A stretch of DNA of 64,000 bases from DATKUK01 sp035530655 (GCA_035530655.1 DATKUK010000107.1:42823-106822), one strand, 5' to 3'. Positions 53,422-62,924 are shown, counted from the stretch's first letter. A program made the numbers and translations. The notes: generated by a model not told the origin, from the sequence alone.

Positions 53422-54360
53422 TCAAAACGGATCGAACAACTCGTTGCTTCGCGGACCGAACCAACCCAGACCGGGCGCGCCGTAGTCGCCGCGAGTGAAC
53501 GACATCTTCTGGGCGTTCGCATGCCCGTCGCACCAGATCACGTTTGCTCTTTCCAGGTGCCGAAAGTGAATCGTCGGCAAATACAGGTCGCTGTCGGACG
53601 GTCCCTCATACCACACCGGCCCAGCGACAGTGGCTGAAACCGGGAAAGGCGGCTCACAGAACGAATATTCCGTCAGGTAGAAGCCTCGCTGGGTATGGTA
53701 TTGTCGGTACGCCGTGTCGGTGAACATGACGGTCTCGGCGGGCTTGGCGACGGCCGTCGTCAGCCAGCCGGTCTGCATGTATCTGGCGTTCTCACGCTTC
53801 AGATCTTCGCGCGACCAGCTTGCCTGGTATATGCGCGACCCAACCCCTACTTGATTGTAGCCATACCCCCCGCAGCCGGATTCGAACGCATTGTCAACCC
53901 CTTCGGTCCAGCACGTTACACCTTCGGGACACTCCTTGACCTTCCCGTCATACAACGAATCGGCCAGCGGCCCCTTCAGCGGATCAAACGTGTTCTTCGC
54001 AGGGTCGGGGTCGACGCCGGCCGCCTCGCGTACGCCGTGCCAGCGGTGTCGGCCGCCGAACCCGTCGAGGATGTCGCTCGCCGCGGGCACGTACAGGTCG
54101 TGGTTCTCCATCGCGTAGTTCGTATTGGCCATATGCAACTGGCGCAGGCCCGACAGGCACACCACCGCCCGACTCTGCGCCCGGGCCTTGTGCAGCGACG
54201 GCAAAATGATGGCCACCAGCAGGGCAATAATCGAGACCACAATCAGCAGCTCAATGAGCGTAAAACCGATAGCCCCACGCCCCCTGCCTGAGCATCTCGC
54301 CTCGGCAGCGAGACCCTCTTTCACCGATGGAGCCACTGCCAGCTTGCTCACACGACGCAT
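53422..54360 (-). CDS. prepilin-type protein with H-X9-DG motif
   Basis: 312 residues; GCGAGGA precedes the ATG at 54360. N-terminal cleavage site and helix GFTLIELLIVVSIIALLVAI, the type IV-prepilin motif. The C-terminal part has the H-X9-DG motif of planctomycete prepilin-like proteins (HLERANVIWCDGHANAQ). Such proteins are abundant in planctomycetes and thought to be part of surface or secretion pseudopili. It stands between the dockerin and B12-linked surface genes, all on one strand, so likely co-transcribed. Confidence 0.9.
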   Translation of the reverse strand: MRRVSKLAVAPSVKEGLAAEARCSGRGRGAIGFTLIELLIVVSIIALLVAIILPSLHKARAQSRAVVCLSGLRQLHMANTNYAMENHDLYVPAASDILDGFGGRHRWHGVREAAGVDPDPAKNTFDPLKGPLADSLYDGKVKECPEGVTCWTEGVDNAFESGCGGYGYNQVGVGSRIYQASWSREDLKRENARYMQTGWLTTAVAKPAETVMFTDTAYRQYHTQRGFYLTEYSFCEPPFPVSATVAGPVWYEGPSDSDLYLPTIHFRHLERANVIWCDGHANAQKMSFTRGDYGAPGLGWFGPRSNELFDPF

Positions 54361-54376
54361 AACCAATCCTCGCCTG

Positions 54377-55624
54377 TCACTCACACACGGTGCCGAGATA
54401 ATCGGCTCGCAGTTTGACCAGATCCTTCTCGTCGTGCCGGGCGTTCTCGCCACGCACGCCGTCGAGCACCAGATCACCGTAGATCGAGAACGGCACGTCA
54501 GGATCCGCCACGCCGAGACGGTTTCGCAGCTCGATCAGATCGACCAGGTCCACGTCCGCGTCGCGGTCAATGTCGCCCGGACAGAACACGGGGCGAACGT
54601 CGGCGGCGGCGTCGATTTCGGGCGACATCTCACCCAGAATGCCCAGAACTGCATCGACGCCGCACGTAATCCGCACAAAATCAATTCCCGCCAGGTTCGC
54701 CGGCTGCCACGTCGACGGATCGACCGCCCGGGCGATATCGAACGCGTCGCCCCCGCCTGACCCGGGCGTCACGCCGACGCGGAACGGGTTGTCCGGTACG
54801 GTGAAAAACTCCTCGGGCGCGATGTTCGGATCGTCCACGATGTCGTCGGCGTCCAGATCACCGAGTCGCAGCGTCGGGCTGAAGTCGGCGTATCCGTATA
54901 TGCCCTCGACGCCGTCGTTATTCGGGTCGCCGTCCGCGAGGTTGGGGTTCGGCACAATCGCTGACCAGCCGCTCGGATCGTTCGGATCATACGGCGCCGG
55001 CAATTCGTAAGCCCCGGTCGTGTACCGCCCAAACTCATCGATTGGAATGACGCAGGGCCCTTCCGGAAGGTAAGGCCATTCGTCGAGCAGCGGGAACCAT
55101 AGGACGTTCGCCGGCGGGTACGGACCGCCCGGCACCTCGTCCCACGTTTGCAGACGATAGCTGTTGCCGTCGGCCAGCAGCGAGCCAGGGATCAAGTACC
55201 ATCGCTCCTGGGGCGACGTGCCCGGCAGCCCGTCACCATCGGCGTCCGGCATGACCTCCACGTGCCCCGGCTCGGCGAAGCGACGTTGCGGATCGCCCGA
55301 GGCCCAGAACGCATTGCCGAACACGATGAAGTCCAGCCCAAGATAGTTGTTCGGATCGTCCAGCACCGTATGATCGAACTTCAGCACGATCCACCCGCCG
55401 AACCCGCCGAGGCTCACGAGCGATACATTGCCCGCCCCCGATGTGCCTCCGTTGCCGGCCGGCGCGCCAAGCGCCTCGTATGGATCATTGAAGCTCGGGT
55501 CGTTGATGAACTGCCCCGGCGCCGGAACGCACTCGATCAATTCAGCCGCAAACTCGGAAGCCTGCGCCTCAGACAGCAACACAATCAAAGATGTCAGGGC
55601 CGCAGCCCGCCATCTTGCCTGCAC
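54377..55624 (-). CDS. cell-surface protein of the type found in B12 loci, with dockerin-like tail
   Basis: 415 residues from the GTG at 55624 (GGAGG ten bases upstream). N-terminal hydrophobic segment LTSLIVLLSEAQAS is the export signal. The core contains LGLDFIVFGNAFWASG, FAEPGHVEVMPDADGDGLPG and ERWYLIPGSLLADG, which recalls the 'YGNAF ... EPG ... NGLPDDxWYEL' pattern of surface proteins found in Bacteroidetes B12-uptake loci. The C-terminus has dockerin-like sequences CPGDIDRDADVDLVDLIELR and DVPFSIYGDLVLDG. It follows a cobalamin riboswitch and a PEP-CTERM gene, supporting a corrinoid-related surface role. Inference rests on motif memory. Confidence 0.6.
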   Translation of the reverse strand: MQARWRAAALTSLIVLLSEAQASEFAAELIECVPAPGQFINDPSFNDPYEALGAPAGNGGTSGAGNVSLVSLGGFGGWIVLKFDHTVLDDPNNYLGLDFIVFGNAFWASGDPQRRFAEPGHVEVMPDADGDGLPGTSPQERWYLIPGSLLADGNSYRLQTWDEVPGGPYPPANVLWFPLLDEWPYLPEGPCVIPIDEFGRYTTGAYELPAPYDPNDPSGWSAIVPNPNLADGDPNNDGVEGIYGYADFSPTLRLGDLDADDIVDDPNIAPEEFFTVPDNPFRVGVTPGSGGGDAFDIARAVDPSTWQPANLAGIDFVRITCGVDAVLGILGEMSPEIDAAADVRPVFCPGDIDRDADVDLVDLIELRNRLGVADPDVPFSIYGDLVLDGVRGENARHDEKDLVKLRADYLGTVCE

Positions 55625-55698
55625 GTGTGCAAAACCTCCCGCCGGCCCGTGAAGGGACGGCCCAAAAACCGCCCCTTCGGCCGACTCATCCTCTGCAT

Positions 55699-56736
55699 CT
55701 ACCGCCACCGTCGCGCCACCGCCAAGCCGCACAGCAGCAAAGTCAACGTCATCGGCTCCGGCGTGACCCGGTAGATCCTCGCTTCCGCGCCCGTCGCCCA
55801 ACTGTCCTTGGCCATGAAGTAAATGGTTTCATCCCGATAGTACAGATCGGTGGCGACGGCCGTGTCCGCTCCGGAAAGCTCGCCTAACAAGCCATGGGTT
55901 CCATCGTTCAAGTCGTACCAATACGGGTCCGTGCCCGTGAAAGTCGTGTTATAGTCCGATCCATAGAGAACCAGCCCATCACTCTCCATCACCGCAGAAG
56001 CGTTGCTCGGCAATGTGTACACCGCTACAGCGTCGATGCTGCTATAGGGCGTAGCCTGTGCTCCGGTCAGCCGATCCACTACCTGCTGGGCTGAATAACG
56101 GTACATGTTCGCCGACCAGTTCGTCGCGTCGTACCCGCCCGCAAAAAAGTTCCCCCACGGATCGAAACCCGATCCGCCCGAGTAATCGTCCAATCCGGCG
56201 GCAAAGACCTGGTACTCGTCGCTATCGTCCAGGAAGAAGGCCTCATTGCCGGCCGTGTCGTTGTCAAGGGCCACGCCAAACACTGCGTCTCCGTTGGTGC
56301 TTAAGCTGTAAACCGTAACGTTCTGTGCCGCATCGACTGCGGCGACGGTGTCCCAACTGCCTCCTGACTGCGTGCTCTTATACACCGTGGTCTCGGTAAA
56401 GCCTCTCGTATGGCCCCAGTAGACCTCGCCGTTCGCCACCGTCACCGAGTCGGCAGAATACTCGGCCGGCCCGAAGACCGGCGATCGCGCCACCTCGGTC
56501 GTCGAGGCGCCGTCGAAGACGCGAACGACATTCTGATACTCGTCGGCACCGGTCTGCTGCGATCCGTAGAGGTACAGATTGCCGCCGTACATCGCAAAAT
56601 GCGCCGCATCCGTACCCGACCAGATCTCCGCCGCCACGAAACCCGAAGCGGGCGTGAACGTCAGTGCACCCGCCGAGGGAAGAGCCGTCACGCTCAGAAT
56701 CATCAACCATAGCGCCACCGCTGCTAAACACTTCAT
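55699..56736 (-). CDS. PEP-CTERM secreted protein, beta-propeller-like
   Basis: 345 residues; CTGGAGGAGGG precedes the ATG. Signal peptide WLMILSVTALPSAGA. The body has repeated short beta-blade-like segments (FAMYGGNLYLYGSQQ, NGEVYWGHTRGF, NGDAVFGVALDND, WGNFFAGGYDATNWS, ESDGLVLYGSDYN) suggesting a beta-propeller. The C-terminus TPEPMTLTLLLCGLAVARRW is a PEP-CTERM sorting signal recognised by exosortase. Nearest gene downstream of the cobalamin riboswitch (about 460 bases). Analogy to BtuG-like B12-binding propellers is speculative. Confidence 0.75.
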   Translation of the reverse strand: MKCLAAVALWLMILSVTALPSAGALTFTPASGFVAAEIWSGTDAAHFAMYGGNLYLYGSQQTGADEYQNVVRVFDGASTTEVARSPVFGPAEYSADSVTVANGEVYWGHTRGFTETTVYKSTQSGGSWDTVAAVDAAQNVTVYSLSTNGDAVFGVALDNDTAGNEAFFLDDSDEYQVFAAGLDDYSGGSGFDPWGNFFAGGYDATNWSANMYRYSAQQVVDRLTGAQATPYSSIDAVAVYTLPSNASAVMESDGLVLYGSDYNTTFTGTDPYWYDLNDGTHGLLGELSGADTAVATDLYYRDETIYFMAKDSWATGAEARIYRVTPEPMTLTLLLCGLAVARRWR

Positions 56737-56901
56737 CGAAATCCCTCCTCCAGATTCCAGGGAGTGTACCAGTTCTTACATGCACGGCCCGTCTTGCCGT
56801 GCGCCAACCAACGGGCAGTGAAACCTGACCGATCACCGCACGCGACGGAGCCGGATAATCACGTTCGCTCCGTCGTCGCGACGCGCGATGGCCGCACCCG
56901 G

Positions 56902-56937
56902 TTACGGCTGCCCATCAAGCACAAAGACCCTTGCCAT
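56902..56937 (-). other. 11-codon micro-ORF with RRXRR/IscB-like start
   Basis: Within the long leader between riboswitch and PEP-CTERM gene. AAGGAG precedes an ATG encoding MARVFVLDGQP then TAA. The V-F-V-L-D pattern at residues 4-8 is how IscB/RRXRR nucleases start, and after the stop one frame reads GAAIARRDDGANVIIRLRR, loosely like the rest of that domain. It may be a decayed remnant or chance. Confidence 0.25.
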
Positions 56938-57194
56938 CCCTTTGCGTGTTCTCCTTTCCGGTCTGTGGCCGGTCGCGCTCGCGGACGCCAACCAACCCGC
57001 CTGCCCGCGCCCATATCACCGGAGCGGGCAACTCATCGTCAGTCATTCGCGGAATCTCGGCGGGCCTGGATCAGCGCACGCCGAAGCACTGAAGGCAGAA
57101 CTGTGGAAACCAAAGGGGATACACGCCGGAAGGGCGATGCGAAGCAGCCACAGTACCTTGTCCGCGAAGGTGCTGACTGACCGATGGTGCGGTT

Positions 57195-57390
57195 TCCCTG
57201 GCCGGTCTCCCGACTTCCGGGCACGTCGGCTTGAAGCCGACACCTACTAGCCGCGCCTTCTCGTCCTGCACCCGCTGGACAATGGCTCGCTGCGGCGTTC
57301 GCTCCCGGTCACGGTAGCGCGTCTGTTCCGGACTTGCACCGGATTCCCGATTCTGCCGCCTGCATCCGGCAGGCAGCCACCAGTAACCAA
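57195..57390 (-). ncRNA. cobalamin riboswitch
   Basis: On the minus strand the element contains the B12 core GGTGCAAGTCCGGAAC and GACGCGCTACCGTGA, a distal GTCGGCTTCAAGCCGAC hairpin, and the B12 box AAGTCGGGAGACCGGCC (57200-57217), which matches the consensus AGYCMGRAGACCTGCC with few changes. The element is about 195 bases, a usual size. It stands right after a promoter and some 460 bases before the PEP-CTERM gene at 56736. It should reduce expression when adenosyl- or hydroxycobalamin is plentiful. No B12 synthesis or transporter gene follows directly. Confidence 0.9.
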
Positions 57391-57395
57391 CGGGC

Positions 57396-57424
57396 AATAT
57401 ACCCACTCGGCAGGACGCGATCAA
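57396..57424 (-). promoter_or_regulatory. sigma70-like promoter in front of the riboswitch
   Basis: Minus strand TTGATC (57419-57424), 17 bases, TATATT (57396-57401), immediately upstream of the riboswitch. The spacing and position support transcription of the leader from here. Confidence 0.65.
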
Positions 57425-57465
57425 CCCCCTACCGACAGATCGGGCGATCCATTTCGCCTACTTTC

Positions 57466-58857
57466 CTATAACCCGCCAAGAGCACACAGGTTAGAGCCGC
57501 TGCTGGTAAGTCGTTGATTGGCCTTATAGAACGGATGGGCATACCGCTCCGTCGCGTCCTCGCCGTCGCAGGCGTTGCGGTCGGCCCAGGCCCGCAACGT
57601 ACCGTCTCGCTCGAATGCCAGAACCTGCTCGCCCGGACGATCGAGAAACTTCGAAGCCACGGCAACCGTGCCTGGAATCGTCCCCAACGTCCGCCCCTGA
57701 CGGTCCAGGACCTCACCGTCGCCGCCCGGAACGCCCCGCACCAACTCGTGGTAGCCGTCGCCGTCCAAGTCCACCGGCAGCGTGCGGTACACGCTGAAGG
57801 CCAGCGGCCACTTCTCGCCGGTCAGTGCGTCGTACGTGAACTCCTCCGTGTCCTCATGGAAGCGCCCCGTGGGCCCGCAGGTCTTATGCCCGATGCGAAT
57901 GGCCATCGCCACCTGTCGGCCCCCGTCGCCCAGGCGGGCCACCCATCCCATGTCCATGTGGCCCGTGTCCACGTCGCCCCACAGGCGATTGCCCGCGGCG
58001 TCGAACAACGCCACTCGCGGCGAGGCATCCCGATCGCCCTCGCGACACGTGTAGAGAAACCACCGGTCGCCGGCTCGGTCGAACACCGGCTGGATCACGT
58101 CAGAGTGCCCGCGATACACGTTGCGATCGGCACAGAACCGCTCCGTGCCGGTATCCAGCTCGATACACCGCTCGCCCCACATCACCTCCGCCACCCCGTC
58201 CTGGTCGAGATCGGTGACCGGGCACATGTGGCTGCCACGCGCGCCGGGCTGATCCTTATCGATGGTCAGCTCCCATCGCGGGCCCATGTCCGGCCGCCAG
58301 CCCTGCAGGAACATCGAGCCGTACGTGCCCTGGGCGGTCACCAAAACCGGCTCGCCCCTTACGTGGCCACCCAGGACAAAGTTGCGGAACGTCGCGCTGA
58401 GCGTCTGCTGCCCGCCCAAGTCCGGCCAAGGCCACTGGCCGGTCGTCTTGCCGGTACGGGCATCGACCCGCTCGAGACAGTAGCGGCTCACACCCAGCGG
58501 ATGATCGGCATCGAGGTTGTTGACGAACCAGATCTCGTCCACGCCGTCGCCGTCCAGATCGAACGGTAGCACCGGACAGAACCACATGCCCGGTACCACC
58601 CCCCGCCCGAGGTCGCGCCGCCATATGATTCGCCCGTCCTCGGCAATCAACGCCAGCTTCAGCGTGTCGCCGGGAAAGAAGAACATCTCGATATAGGGGT
58701 CAACATCGAAGTCCGCACAGTAGGCTGCCACCACGGCCTTCGGCTGACCGTCGCCCAGCTCGACCGGTGCGGCTCGAAGCTGCCCGACCTGCTGGCCCAG
58801 CCCCACCTCCATGACCGGACGCAAGTCGATCGGTCTGCGTGCGACATCGCTGCTCAT
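57466..58857 (-). CDS. FG-GAP/VCBS repeat protein, rhamnogalacturonan lyase-like
   Basis: 463 residues; TAGGAGGTG precedes the ATG at 58857. No signal peptide. Repeated calcium-binding type loops: FDLDGDGVDEIWFVN, TDLDQDGVAEVMWGE and VDLDGDGYHELVRG, typical of FG-GAP/VCBS propellers. The combination with LDADHPLGVSRYCLERVDA and RTLPVDLDGDGYHE recalls PL11-type rhamnogalacturonan lyases, which would suit rhamnose use by the BMC. The catalytic residues cannot be assigned. Its stop lies 76 bases before the riboswitch region. Confidence 0.6.
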   Translation of the reverse strand: MSSDVARRPIDLRPVMEVGLGQQVGQLRAAPVELGDGQPKAVVAAYCADFDVDPYIEMFFFPGDTLKLALIAEDGRIIWRRDLGRGVVPGMWFCPVLPFDLDGDGVDEIWFVNNLDADHPLGVSRYCLERVDARTGKTTGQWPWPDLGGQQTLSATFRNFVLGGHVRGEPVLVTAQGTYGSMFLQGWRPDMGPRWELTIDKDQPGARGSHMCPVTDLDQDGVAEVMWGERCIELDTGTERFCADRNVYRGHSDVIQPVFDRAGDRWFLYTCREGDRDASPRVALFDAAGNRLWGDVDTGHMDMGWVARLGDGGRQVAMAIRIGHKTCGPTGRFHEDTEEFTYDALTGEKWPLAFSVYRTLPVDLDGDGYHELVRGVPGGDGEVLDRQGRTLGTIPGTVAVASKFLDRPGEQVLAFERDGTLRAWADRNACDGEDATERYAHPFYKANQRLTSSGSNLCALGGL

Positions 58858-59261
58858 CGCAAAACACCTCCTACCGCTGTTATGTGGACCGGGATCGTTC
58901 GACCCGCCGACGCTATGACCGCCCCGATCGGCTGTCAACCCGCATCGGCAAGCCCGCCGCGAAAGCAAAAATCGCAGTGAAGTGGCCCACGGTCGTCTCA
59001 TGTACATCGCAGCCCTCGCGCATCAGGGTCAAACATGAGTAGGTGTGGACGGCCACTGTGGCTCGGGATGGGTTGCATCCGCCGCCTCGCCGTGCTACCC
59101 GATAGTACAGGCTCAGCGGCCAGCCCATCCCGGCGGCGGCAACGTCCTCGGCGCAAGGGGCAGAATCAGCACCGAGCGGCGATGCCTGCGGGCAGGGCTG
59201 GGGCAAGGGCTCCAGGACGAGGGCAACCGGTTCGATCTACCCAAGCTGTAAGGAAACCACA
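58858..59261. other. divergent intergenic region, no gene seen
   Basis: 404 bases between the FG-GAP gene and the sulfatase. The only clear element is AAGGAAA just before the sulfatase ATG. No convincing promoter, hairpin or coding frame. Confidence 0.5.
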
Positions 59262-60701
59262 ATGCCCGACCGACCCAACATCATTCTTCTTATGACCGAC
59301 CAGTGGCGCGGCGACTGCCTCAGCGTCGCCAGGCACCCTGTGGTGCATACGCCTTACCTCGATCAGATGGCCCTGGATGGTGTGCGCTTCACGCGGGCAT
59401 ACTCTTCGACGCCCACGTGCATCCCGGCCCGGGCGGCGCTGTTCACCGGGCAGTCACCACGCACCCATGGTCGCGTCGGATACCGTGACGGCGTGCCCTG
59501 GAACTATCCCGTCACGCTGGCCGGCGAGTTCACGCGGCACGGCTATCAGACGCAGGCCGTGGGCAAGATGCACGTGTACCCCGAGCGGTCGCAAATGGGA
59601 TTCCAGAACGTGATCCTGCACGATGGCTTCCTGCACTTCGCTCGGCGCGAAAGCCCGACGCTGGACTTGGTCGACGATTATATCCCCTGGCTTCGCCAGC
59701 ACCTGGGTCGCAACGCCGACTACTTCGAGCACGGCGTGAACTGCAATTCGATCGTGGCACGCCCCTGGGACAAGGACGAGTATCTGCACCCCACCAACTT
59801 CGTGGTTTCCCAGTCGATCGACTTCCTGCGGCGCCGCGACCCGCGAAAGCCGTTCTTCCTCTTTGTGTCGTTCCATCGCCCCCATCCGCCATATGACCCG
59901 CCCGCGTGGGCCTTCGAACAGTACATCGGCCAGACCATGCCGGACGTACCCGTCGGCGATTGGGTTGACATGTTCGCCGAGCACGCCGACCCGGACCGGC
60001 CGGAGTGCCAGGTCGGCCAGATCGATCCGCGCGTCCTGCATCGCGCTCGGGCGGGTTATTACGGCCACATGACGCATATCGACCACCAGATCAACTACTT
60101 CCTGGAGGTACTGGAAGACTTCGATTTGGCCCGTAACAGTTACGTCTGCTTTACCAGCGACCACGGCGAACTGCTCGGCGATCACCATCTGTTCCGCAAG
60201 AGCCTGCCGTATGAGGGCTCGGCGTATGTCCCCATGCTGCTGAAAGGGCCGCGCGGTGGCGACATCCCCGCCGGCGGGGTCTGCGATGAACTCTTCGAGT
60301 TGCGAGACGTCATGCCGACGTTGCTGGAATGTGCGGGCCTGTCCATACCCGATAGTGTCGAGGGGCAGAGCGCTCTACCGCTGGCTCGCGGACAAAAGAC
60401 CTCGTGGCGTGGTCACCTTCACGGCGAACACATCACGCTCGATCAGTCCGTGCAGTGGATCACCGATGGCCACGAAAAGTACGTCTGGTTCAGCGGTACG
60501 GGACACGAACAACTCTTCAATCTCGATGACGACCCGCAGGAGTTGCACGATCTGGCACGCGGATCTGGCGCGGCGGATCGGGTGGCACACTGGCGCAACG
60601 CGCTCATTCGCGAGTTGACCGGACGCGAGGAGGGCTTCACCGACGGTAAGAAGCTCATCGCCGGCCGGCCGGTGCAGCCTTGCCTGTCACATCTCCGGTG
60701 A
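59262..60701 (+). CDS. sulfatase (arylsulfatase A-like)
   Basis: 479 residues. Seen: RPNIILLMTDQWRGD with the metal-binding aspartates, the formylglycine motif STPTCIPARAALFTG (C-x-P-x-R with the modifiable cysteine), AVGKMHVYP, CFTSDHGELLGDHHLF and a C-terminal HGEHITLDQ. No clear signal peptide is visible. It removes sulfate from a sugar or aromatic compound, here likely sulfated polysaccharide. The matching formylglycine-generating enzyme is not in the window. Confidence 0.93.
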   Translation: MPDRPNIILLMTDQWRGDCLSVARHPVVHTPYLDQMALDGVRFTRAYSSTPTCIPARAALFTGQSPRTHGRVGYRDGVPWNYPVTLAGEFTRHGYQTQAVGKMHVYPERSQMGFQNVILHDGFLHFARRESPTLDLVDDYIPWLRQHLGRNADYFEHGVNCNSIVARPWDKDEYLHPTNFVVSQSIDFLRRRDPRKPFFLFVSFHRPHPPYDPPAWAFEQYIGQTMPDVPVGDWVDMFAEHADPDRPECQVGQIDPRVLHRARAGYYGHMTHIDHQINYFLEVLEDFDLARNSYVCFTSDHGELLGDHHLFRKSLPYEGSAYVPMLLKGPRGGDIPAGGVCDELFELRDVMPTLLECAGLSIPDSVEGQSALPLARGQKTSWRGHLHGEHITLDQSVQWITDGHEKYVWFSGTGHEQLFNLDDDPQELHDLARGSGAADRVAHWRNALIRELTGREEGFTDGKKLIAGRPVQPCLSHLR

Positions 60702-60817
60702 GAGGTCGGTCTGGAATAGGCGAAACCGCCGTCCTCGGCCTCGCACGGCCTGCCCTTGTGGATTGGGCATGGTCGCCGATGTAGCTATGCTTCTGCGCGA
60801 AGCGCAGCGTGACCGCG

Positions 60818-61636
60818 TCAAAGCGTTCGGCTGTCGCCGGCGTTGACGAAGTCAAAACGGCCGGGCAACTCGCAATTCATCCGACACATCACCTTGATGC
60901 CCGTACAGTGCGACATCGCTACCTTGGCGACATCCAGCCGCTTGAGTTCGCCGATCGTCCGAGTGATTCGTTCCTGCGACTCGTTGCCCAAGTGGGCTCC
61001 GCCGAACACGGCAGCGATGCGATCGCCCCCCGCCATGCGGCTCACGTGCCGCAGGATGCTGATCAGCCCCGCATGCCCGCATCCGGTGATCGCCGCCACC
61101 CCACGCCGCGTCTTCACGCATAACGCCAGGTCGTCCAGGAACGGATCGGGCACGATCTTGCCGGCGCGACGCAGTTTGAACACTTCGGGCACCGGCTCGA
61201 AGTCGGTGGTGCGCCGAATCTCACCCGTCGTGAAGACGTTGGGCGAAAAGCGATGGCTCTTCCGCGTCAGCACAAACTCGCCGCCCAGCGACTCGATGTA
61301 GCCTTTTGTGAACGACACGCCCGCCGAAACGTATCCATTGCGTTGCGGCTGCATGCGATCGGAGAAGATGTCAGGATGGGCGACAATCTTCGTCGGGCGG
61401 CATAACGGCAGCACCCGGGCCAATCCGCCGCAGTGATCGCGGTGGCCATGACTCAGTACGATCGCATCCAAACGGTTCAGCGGCACACCCAGCCTCTGGG
61501 CGTTCTCGACGATCACTCCACCCGCACCCGTGTCGAACAGAATGCGCTTGCCGTCCGCCACGACCATAGCGGCGTACCCGTGTTCGGCCAGACAGCCACT
61601 GGTCGTGATATTGTCGCTCAAGACCGTGATCTTCAT
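60818..61636 (-). CDS. metallo-beta-lactamase fold hydrolase
   Basis: 272 residues. H-x-H-x-D-H motif is AIVLSHGHRDHCGGL; further metal ligands occur in TGCGHAGLISIL and MSHCTGIK. It resembles the 7,8-dihydropterin-6-yl-methyl-4-(beta-D-ribofuranosyl)aminobenzene 5'-phosphate synthase-like subgroup. Substrate unknown. It is on the minus strand, just upstream of nothing related; the next gene (serine acetyltransferase) is 34 bases away on the same strand. Confidence 0.85.
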   Translation of the reverse strand: MKITVLSDNITTSGCLAEHGYAAMVVADGKRILFDTGAGGVIVENAQRLGVPLNRLDAIVLSHGHRDHCGGLARVLPLCRPTKIVAHPDIFSDRMQPQRNGYVSAGVSFTKGYIESLGGEFVLTRKSHRFSPNVFTTGEIRRTTDFEPVPEVFKLRRAGKIVPDPFLDDLALCVKTRRGVAAITGCGHAGLISILRHVSRMAGGDRIAAVFGGAHLGNESQERITRTIGELKRLDVAKVAMSHCTGIKVMCRMNCELPGRFDFVNAGDSRTL

Positions 61637-61670
61637 GCCGCTGCCTTTCGGCGTAATTCTGCGATGTCCT

Positions 61671-62639
61671 TTACTCGCGTTCGCTCTTGTCGCCGCTTGG
61701 CGGCATGGCGCGGCCCGCGTTGTGATCGTGGTAGCGAAGCTCAGGCAGTTTCTGCGCCACGGTGCAGCCGGCCGGTGCCGACTTCGTCAGAAACACCGAA
61801 CCGTTCACCGTGCAACCCTCGCCCAGAACCGTCTCGCCGCCGAGAACCGTCGCGCCCGCGTAGATCGTTACACGGTCCTTCAGCGTGGGATGACGCTTGT
61901 AGCCGCGAATAATCCGACCGCGCTCGTCCTTCGGAAACGACAGAGCCCCCAGCGTCACGCCCTGGTACAGCTTGACGTTGTCGCCGATCTCGGTCGTCTC
62001 GCCGATCACCACGCCGGTCGCGTGGTCGATAAAAAAGTTCCGACCGATCTTCGCGCCTGGATGAATGTCGACGCCCGTCATCGTGTGGGCCCATTCGGTC
62101 ATAATCCGCGGCATCAGGGGCACGCCCATCTCGTGCAACTCGTGGGCCAGCCGATACACCGTCACGGCCATCACGCCGGGATAGGCGATGATCACCTCGT
62201 CGGTGTTGACCGCCGCGGGATCGCCGTCGTAGGCCGCCAGGACGTCCCCGGCCAACATCTCTCGCAGTCGGGGTATCGCCTCCAGAAACGCAAGCGTTAT
62301 TTCGCGGGCTCGCTTCTGGCAGGGCATGTCCTCCTGAGTCTTGCCCTCCAGTTCGTCCTGATAGCACAGGCAGTGGAAAACCTGCCTGCAAAGCTTCTGG
62401 CCAAGCTTGGGCAGCAACTCGCCTACGTGATAGCTTACGTTGTGGCTGGTCAAATCCTGTCGTCCATAGTAGCCGGGATAGACCAGCTCCAGCAGCAACT
62501 GAACGATCTCGATGATCTCCTGCCTGCTGGGCAGGAACCTGCGGTCAATGTGGTGCGTCCTCGGATCGCTTCGGTAGCTGGCCGCCACCCGCTCCACCAG
62601 GTCCGGCAGCCTAGTCCCGATTTCGAATTCCGCTGGCAT
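61671..62639 (-). CDS. cysE: serine O-acetyltransferase
   Basis: 322 residues with an N-terminal helical region (about 1-170) and a left-handed beta-helix (hexapeptide repeats) from GVDIHPGAKIGRNFFIDHAT on. The motif ATGVVIGETTEIGDNVKLYQ and TLGALSFPKDERGR are typical of plant/bacterial serine acetyltransferase. The reaction makes O-acetylserine for cysteine synthesis. C-terminal tail is rich in charged residues; no fusion is seen. Confidence 0.92.
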   Translation of the reverse strand: MPAEFEIGTRLPDLVERVAASYRSDPRTHHIDRRFLPSRQEIIEIVQLLLELVYPGYYGRQDLTSHNVSYHVGELLPKLGQKLCRQVFHCLCYQDELEGKTQEDMPCQKRAREITLAFLEAIPRLREMLAGDVLAAYDGDPAAVNTDEVIIAYPGVMAVTVYRLAHELHEMGVPLMPRIMTEWAHTMTGVDIHPGAKIGRNFFIDHATGVVIGETTEIGDNVKLYQGVTLGALSFPKDERGRIIRGYKRHPTLKDRVTIYAGATVLGGETVLGEGCTVNGSVFLTKSAPAGCTVAQKLPELRYHDHNAGRAMPPSGDKSERE

Positions 62640-62924
62640 GGTAACACGCCTCCGCCGCCGGTCCGCCCCACTCGGTTGCAGACCGACTGACCTGAAATAC
62701 CGACACGTTGGGCAATGAGACGAACGCGACCGATAATCGAGCGCGTGCCGACGGGGTCACAGCGCCGCCTCAGTAGCCGACACTGCCGCCGCCCTTACAG
62801 TAACAGGTGATAGACCCACAACACAGCCCGTTCATCAGTCCGGCTCCAACCCAGACGTTGATTATAGATTCCGCCGCCGTCGGGTCAACGAGCCGGCCCG
62901 GATGGGTGCGTAGCCCCGCGGAGC
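62640..62924. other. intergenic region before tRNA-Gln, nothing clear
   Basis: About 285 bases upstream of the tRNA promoter and downstream of cysE start on the other strand. No frame or motif is convincing. Confidence 0.4.
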
